From: Agrobacterium tumefaciens_K
Lineage (GTDB): Bacteria > Pseudomonadota > Alphaproteobacteria > Rhizobiales > Rhizobiaceae
Assembly (NCBI RefSeq): GCF_031801495.1
Contig: NZ_JAOEGC010000001.1
Coordinates: 62,001-126,000 of the forward strand
Reading direction: 5' to 3'
Length of the DNA: 64,000 bases
Shown here: in pieces, positions 60,249 through 64,000 of the stretch
Position numbering within the stretch: position 1 is the stretch's first letter
Layout of the letters: every line of letters begins with the position of its first letter
The notes under the pieces: model-generated
What the model saw: the letters and a program-made list of their open reading frames with translations, nothing else
Databases searched by the model: none
Told to the model about the DNA's origin: nothing
Made by a program: the position numbers and the translations under genes

Positions 60249-61685
60249 TTATGCCGTTGCATGGACCAGAGGCCGTCTGCCCGACCACGGGCGAGCCTCC
60301 TCAAGCTGAGCGGCAAGTTGAAACAGTGTTTCCTCGTCGTTGAAGCGGCCCGTAAATTGTGTGCCGACCGGGAGTCCAGCCGGTGTCCAATACATGGGCA
60401 CGCTCATAGACGGCAGACCAGCCATATTGGCGAATGTGGTGAACGATAGGAACTGGAGGAACCGCTCCATGACCTCCTCACCGCCGTGAATGTCCGCATC
60501 GAAGTGCCCAAGCAATGGCGGCGGAGAGCCGAGTGTCGGTGTCAGCCAGAGATCGAAGTCGCCGAGGAAGTTCGCGATGGTCCGGCCGACACCATGAAAC
60601 CAGTTGAGGTCTACCAAATAATCGGCCGCCGTGACCTTCGAGCCAACGCTGTACAGGTACTGGTTGAAGGACTCGACACCTGACGCGAGGCTTTCGGGCC
60701 CGACATTCCTGCTTCTGGCCAGAGCCGTGATGGCCCTGGTGGCGGTCATTGCCCAGAACCGCTTGTAGTAGGTGCGGTAGGTATCGCCATCCAGCTGCGG
60801 GATGGCTTCGACCACTTCATGTCCCAGGCTTTCGCACAGACGTGCGGTTTCGATCGTCGCCTTTGCGCACTCCGGATCTACATATGTGTCGAGCAGCGAG
60901 GTGGTGGTCACTGCAATCCTGAGCCGGCGCGGCTTTGATCGCAACGCGTCGATATAGCTGAGCTGTGGGGCGGGAGCAGTATAGGGATCTCCGGCCAAGG
61001 TCCCGCGGGTCGCATCCAGGAGAGCGGCGCTGTCACGGACGCTTATCGATAAAACATGTTCATTCACGATACCGCCTGTACTGTCCCCCAGATCCGGGCC
61101 GAGTGTGATCCTTCCTCGCGACGGCTTGAGGCCAAACAAGCCACAGCATGACGCCGGAATTCGAATCGAGCCCGCCCCGTCACCGCCATGGGCTGCCGGG
61201 ACAATGCCAGCAGCCACGGCAGCGCCAGCGCCACCGCTCGATCCGCCGCTTGACCGCGAAATGTCCCATGGATTGCGGGTGGGCCCGAAGAGTTTCGGCT
61301 CTGTGGTCCCGAGGGTACCGAACTCGCAGAGATTGGTCTTGCCGAACGTACTGAGCCCGGCTTTGCGGTACCTGCGCATCAGTTCGCTGTCGTGGTCAGG
61401 CACAAAATCCCGTGTGATCTCCGAAGCACCCGTGGTTGGCACACCTGCCATGTGGCAATACAGGTCTTTGACGAGGAAGGGAGCGCCAGCAAAAACGCTG
61501 CTCTTATCTGCTCCCCGCGCTTCCCTGCGAGCCTCCTCATGCAGAGGCCGGATGATGGCGTTCAGTTGCGGGTTTGTCTTTTCGGTCCGTCTAATAGCCC
61601 CCTCCAGAAGCTCTTCGGCAGTCACCTGCCCTGCCTTGACGAGCGCCGCCTGGGCGCAGAGATCGAGTTTTGCAAGTTCATCCAT
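60249..61685 (-). CDS. Amidase (amidase-signature family)
   Basis: A 478-residue amidase-signature hydrolase. The Ser-cisSer-Lys triad is visible: the Lys in FLVKDLYCHMAG, the cis-Ser in SGGSSGGAGAAVAAG and the nucleophilic Ser in GDGAGSIRIPASCCG. Such enzymes hydrolyse linear amides. In this operon, between a polyamine-type aminotransferase and a transporter ATPase, it could cleave N-acyl or gamma-glutamyl intermediates, or amide side products. Nine bases separate it from the aminotransferase stop, so they are cotranscribed. Confidence 0.9.
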   Translation of the reverse strand: MDELAKLDLCAQAALVKAGQVTAEELLEGAIRRTEKTNPQLNAIIRPLHEEARREARGADKSSVFAGAPFLVKDLYCHMAGVPTTGASEITRDFVPDHDSELMRRYRKAGLSTFGKTNLCEFGTLGTTEPKLFGPTRNPWDISRSSGGSSGGAGAAVAAGIVPAAHGGDGAGSIRIPASCCGLFGLKPSRGRITLGPDLGDSTGGIVNEHVLSISVRDSAALLDATRGTLAGDPYTAPAPQLSYIDALRSKPRRLRIAVTTTSLLDTYVDPECAKATIETARLCESLGHEVVEAIPQLDGDTYRTYYKRFWAMTATRAITALARSRNVGPESLASGVESFNQYLYSVGSKVTAADYLVDLNWFHGVGRTIANFLGDFDLWLTPTLGSPPPLLGHFDADIHGGEEVMERFLQFLSFTTFANMAGLPSMSVPMYWTPAGLPVGTQFTGRFNDEETLFQLAAQLEEARPWSGRRPLVHATA

Positions 61686-61694
61686 CGTACACGC

Positions 61695-63059
61695 TCAATT
61701 CTTGAATTTAGAAACAGCGTCTTCGAGCGCCGCGGCAATACCGCCCACAAGCTCGTCGATCTGTGATGTTGTCATGATGAATGGCGGGCAGACGGAAATC
61801 ACATCGCCCATGTTTCGGATCATGACGCCGTGTGCGCGGCAACGGCGCTCGACAAATGCGCCAACTTTGAGGGCTGGCTCAAACGCGGTCCTCGTCGACT
61901 TGTCGGCTACGAGTTCGATCCCGGCGAGAAAGCCTGCGCCGCGAATTTCACCTACAAAGGGGCTACCAGCGATCGCGGTCGGAAGCTTCGCGAAAAGATA
62001 ACGGCCGAGTTCCCGGGAGCGCGCGGGGATATCCATTTCACGGTACGTACGGAGCACCTCGGCGGCCACAGCCGCCGTTACGGGGTGACCGGAATACGTG
62101 AAACCGTGTCCGAAAACCCCAATGCGATCGGCCTCGTCGGCAATTGCCTGATAAACGTGATCTCCGATCACTGCTGCGGCGATAGGGACATAGCCCGAGG
62201 ACAGGCCCTTCGCGATGGACATCATGTCGGGTACGAAACCGAAGCTCTCGCACCCGAACCAGTTTCCACTGCGTCCGAAGCCGCAGACCACCTCGTCCGA
62301 GAGAAGGAGAATGTCATGGCGCTTGAGGACTTCGCTGACGCGCGGAAAATACCCGGGAGGAGGCGTAACGACTCCGCCTGCTCCCATGACCGGTTCAGCG
62401 ATCATGGCGGCTATGGTTTCGGGTCCCTCTGCGGTAATCAGGCTCTCTAGGTCTACAATCAGGCGATCGCAGTAAGCTTCCTCCGATTCGCCCGGCATAC
62501 CGTGTTTGTAGAAGTGTGGCTTCTCCGCGTAGATAACGTTCAAACCTGGCAGATTGAAGCTCTCGTGCATGTGCGGCAGGCCGCCGAGTGCTGCTCCCAT
62601 CACGGTACTGCCGTGGAAAGCGCCCTTTCTGCTGATGATCTTACGTTTGGATGGTTTTCCCCGGGCGATGTTATAGTACCAGGCCAGCTTGACCATCGTG
62701 TCATTGGCTTCCGAGCCTGAGTTGACCAGGAATACCCTGCTCCCTGGAATTGGCGAAAGCTCGGCGATCTGCTCAACCACGTCAGCGCAAGGATCATTCG
62801 AGCGATGATTGAACGTATGGTAGGTCGCCAGCGTCTTCATCTGTGTGGCCGCCACTTCTGCCAAACGCTCGTTTTCGAAGCCGAGCGATGCACACCAAAG
62901 CCCACCCATACCTTCCAGATATCGGTTGCCGAGCTCGTCGACGACATAGCAGCCCTCCCCTTTGCTGATCATCAACGGGCCGTCAATCTCCTGACGACGG
63001 GGATTGGTCTGCGAGTGAAAATGGTACGCCATATCGCGTGACCTGAGCGAATTTAGCAC
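61695..63059 (-). CDS. Class III PLP aminotransferase (putrescine/omega-amino acid:pyruvate type)
   Basis: A 454-residue fold-type I aminotransferase. It has VFLVNSGSEANDTMVKLAWY, AFHGSTVMGAALGG, LLSDEVVCGFGRSGNWFGCE and the PLP lysine in MSIAKGLSSGYVPIAA. Motifs match putrescine-pyruvate (SpuC-like) and beta-alanine/omega-amino acid transaminases. GTG at 63059 was chosen because GGAGG lies five bases before it; a TTG at 63071 and an ATG at 63032 are in frame. It is the first gene of the polyamine operon, divergent from gntR. Confidence 0.9.
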   Translation of the reverse strand: MLNSLRSRDMAYHFHSQTNPRRQEIDGPLMISKGEGCYVVDELGNRYLEGMGGLWCASLGFENERLAEVAATQMKTLATYHTFNHRSNDPCADVVEQIAELSPIPGSRVFLVNSGSEANDTMVKLAWYYNIARGKPSKRKIISRKGAFHGSTVMGAALGGLPHMHESFNLPGLNVIYAEKPHFYKHGMPGESEEAYCDRLIVDLESLITAEGPETIAAMIAEPVMGAGGVVTPPPGYFPRVSEVLKRHDILLLSDEVVCGFGRSGNWFGCESFGFVPDMMSIAKGLSSGYVPIAAAVIGDHVYQAIADEADRIGVFGHGFTYSGHPVTAAVAAEVLRTYREMDIPARSRELGRYLFAKLPTAIAGSPFVGEIRGAGFLAGIELVADKSTRTAFEPALKVGAFVERRCRAHGVMIRNMGDVISVCPPFIMTTSQIDELVGGIAAALEDAVSKFKN

Positions 63060-63087
63060 GATAGCCTCCAAAGCATTCTTGTTTTTT

Positions 63088-63103
63088 ATAACTTATAAGT
63101 TAT
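63088..63103. promoter_or_regulatory. Candidate GntR operator (16-bp palindrome)
   Basis: ATAACTTATAAGTTAT is self-complementary over 16 bp and sits between the divergent aminotransferase and gntR starts. A TTATAAG-like sequence recurs near 63172-63185, closer to gntR. Placement fits repression of the operon and of gntR by the FadR-type regulator. Confidence 0.65.
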
Positions 63104-63243
63104 CAGATGGAGTTGGCAACTGCTGTTGTTGGCTTTGGGATAAAATTCGTAATCTAAGGTACACGGCAGGATTATAAGATATAAGTGGCTAGTCGCAGCG
63201 TTCGGTTCAGGAATGCAAGCAGTAGGGATTAGGAGTTGAGACG

Positions 63244-63921
63244 ATGAGTGTTATGGACATGCAGCCGGGGGAGATGGGGAGCCTGTCTGCCAGGATTTAT
63301 GCCAAGCTGCGTGAGGGTTTGATTGTGGGGAGTTTTGCTCCTGGCGAGCGGCTTTTGATGCAGGAGCTCGCGGAAAGGCTCGGCACAAGTGTCACCCCTG
63401 TGCGTGAAGCGTGCTTGCGTCTTGTGAGCGAGCAGGCATTCGAGCTCCGTTCGGGCCGGTTTGTCGTTGTCCCGGAACTCAGTCAAGATCGTTATGTCCA
63501 GATAAAAGTGATACGTACTGCGCTTGAGGGCCTTGCTGCTGAACTTGCGGTAGAAAATGTTTCAGCCGCAGACATCGAACAGCTAAAGAACTTCCACGAA
63601 GCTTTTGTCGCGAGCGAGAAGTCTGATGACTTCGAGGCTGCAAGATCGGCAAACAGGTCGTTCCATTTCGGTGTCTATCGCCTTTCACAAATGCCGATGC
63701 TCATCTCGCAAATCGAGACAATGTGGGTGTCTATGGGACCGATCCTCAATGTCTATTATCGCGAGATCCCACACGATTACGTTGGCGCGGAAGAGCATGA
63801 GCACCTCCTGGAAGCTCTTCGGTTGAAGAACAAGAAGAAGGCCAGGGCGGCAATCGAGAATGATATTACGCGGGCATCAACAAGCTTTCTGCGATATTTC
63901 CAGGAGCGGGAGCTGGTTTAG
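63244..63921 (+). CDS. GntR family regulator, FadR subfamily (FCD domain)
   Basis: A 225-residue regulator. It has an N-terminal winged HTH (LSARIYAKLREGLIVGSFAP, then LMQELAERLGTSVTPVREAC) and a helical FCD ligand domain with the metal-binding His pattern in RSFHFGVYRL and GAEEHEHLLEALR. AGGAG precedes the ATG. It is divergent from the polyamine operon, which it most likely represses in the absence of a polyamine-derived acid. The 79 bases after it contain nothing recognisable. Confidence 0.9.
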   Translation: MSVMDMQPGEMGSLSARIYAKLREGLIVGSFAPGERLLMQELAERLGTSVTPVREACLRLVSEQAFELRSGRFVVVPELSQDRYVQIKVIRTALEGLAAELAVENVSAADIEQLKNFHEAFVASEKSDDFEAARSANRSFHFGVYRLSQMPMLISQIETMWVSMGPILNVYYREIPHDYVGAEEHEHLLEALRLKNKKKARAAIENDITRASTSFLRYFQERELV

Positions 63922-64000
63922 CTCCCGTTAACTTGGTCCTCAATTTGCAACTTCAGCAACACGCGGCGTGCGCAAGCCTGCCGTCTCACCGCCATCGACT

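Noticed and set aside
1..64000. CRISPR array or prophage
   Set aside because: No regularly spaced repeats and no phage structural genes were seen on reading both strands.

Overview
The window reads as chromosome or large-replicon DNA of an alphaproteobacterium, most likely of the Rhizobiaceae (Agrobacterium/Rhizobium/Shinella type). This is inferred from gene content: an Atu4866-like protein, a DUF1127 small protein, many LysR/TetR/AraC regulators divergent to short-chain dehydrogenases, and an ECF sigma/FecR/TonB receptor set. No rRNA gene, complete tRNA gene or CRISPR array was seen. A run of 100 N at 38099-38198 is a scaffold gap, so the two halves are joined by assembly inference only.

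Layout. (1) 1-2.56 kb: two tandem NodB-like deacetylases facing a TetR regulator. (2) 2.8-10.35 kb: a periplasmic M16 zinc protease, an ECF sigma factor, a FecR anti-sigma factor and a TonB-dependent receptor with a signalling (STN) domain, together resembling a regulated import-and-digest system for a protein or peptide. (3) 10.4-34.1 kb: a large catabolic region bordered and interrupted by IS5- and IS21-type scars. It carries a ThDP enzyme, a quinone-reductase-like MDR, an Ohr/OsmC protein, a thiolase-like protein without the nucleophilic cysteine, a DUF35 fused to a dead SDR, a kynurenine-formamidase-like cyclase, an Asp/Glu-racemase-like protein without its cysteines, an aldehyde dehydrogenase, an aspartate-dehydrogenase-like protein, 3-hydroxyanthranilate 3,4-dioxygenase, a DapA-like aldolase, an EthD-like protein, an ABC uptake system, an apparently intact indole-3-glycerol-phosphate synthase, and an acyl-CoA ligase. 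LysR and MarR regulators lie inside it. Three copies of the palindrome ATATGA-N4-TCATAT tie distant promoters of this region together.

(4) 35-40.4 kb: three SDR/epimerase genes with their regulators, including a perfect 45-bp palindrome between a TetR gene and an SDR gene. (5) 40.4-46.3 kb: a defence- or toxin-antitoxin-like island next to a decayed recombinase and a 13-nt copy of an initiator-tRNA 3' end. It holds a coupled operon of XRE-ASCH regulator, PIN-GNAT-ASCH-like fusion and P-loop kinase, then an HNH nuclease, a HEPN protein with an Rx4H motif, and its coupled partner of unknown family. This is the best candidate for an undescribed system. (6) 46.8-56.4 kb: a stress/redox neighbourhood (LysR, pirin, NADP-binding oxidoreductase, DUF1127, two AraC, ABM monooxygenase, Atu4866-like, alpha/beta hydrolase, SDR, LLM oxidoreductase). 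(7) 56.6-63.9 kb: a tight five-gene operon for polyamine or acetylpolyamine catabolism under a divergent GntR regulator with a 16-bp palindromic operator.

All functions come from reading the translations and motifs; no database search was run.
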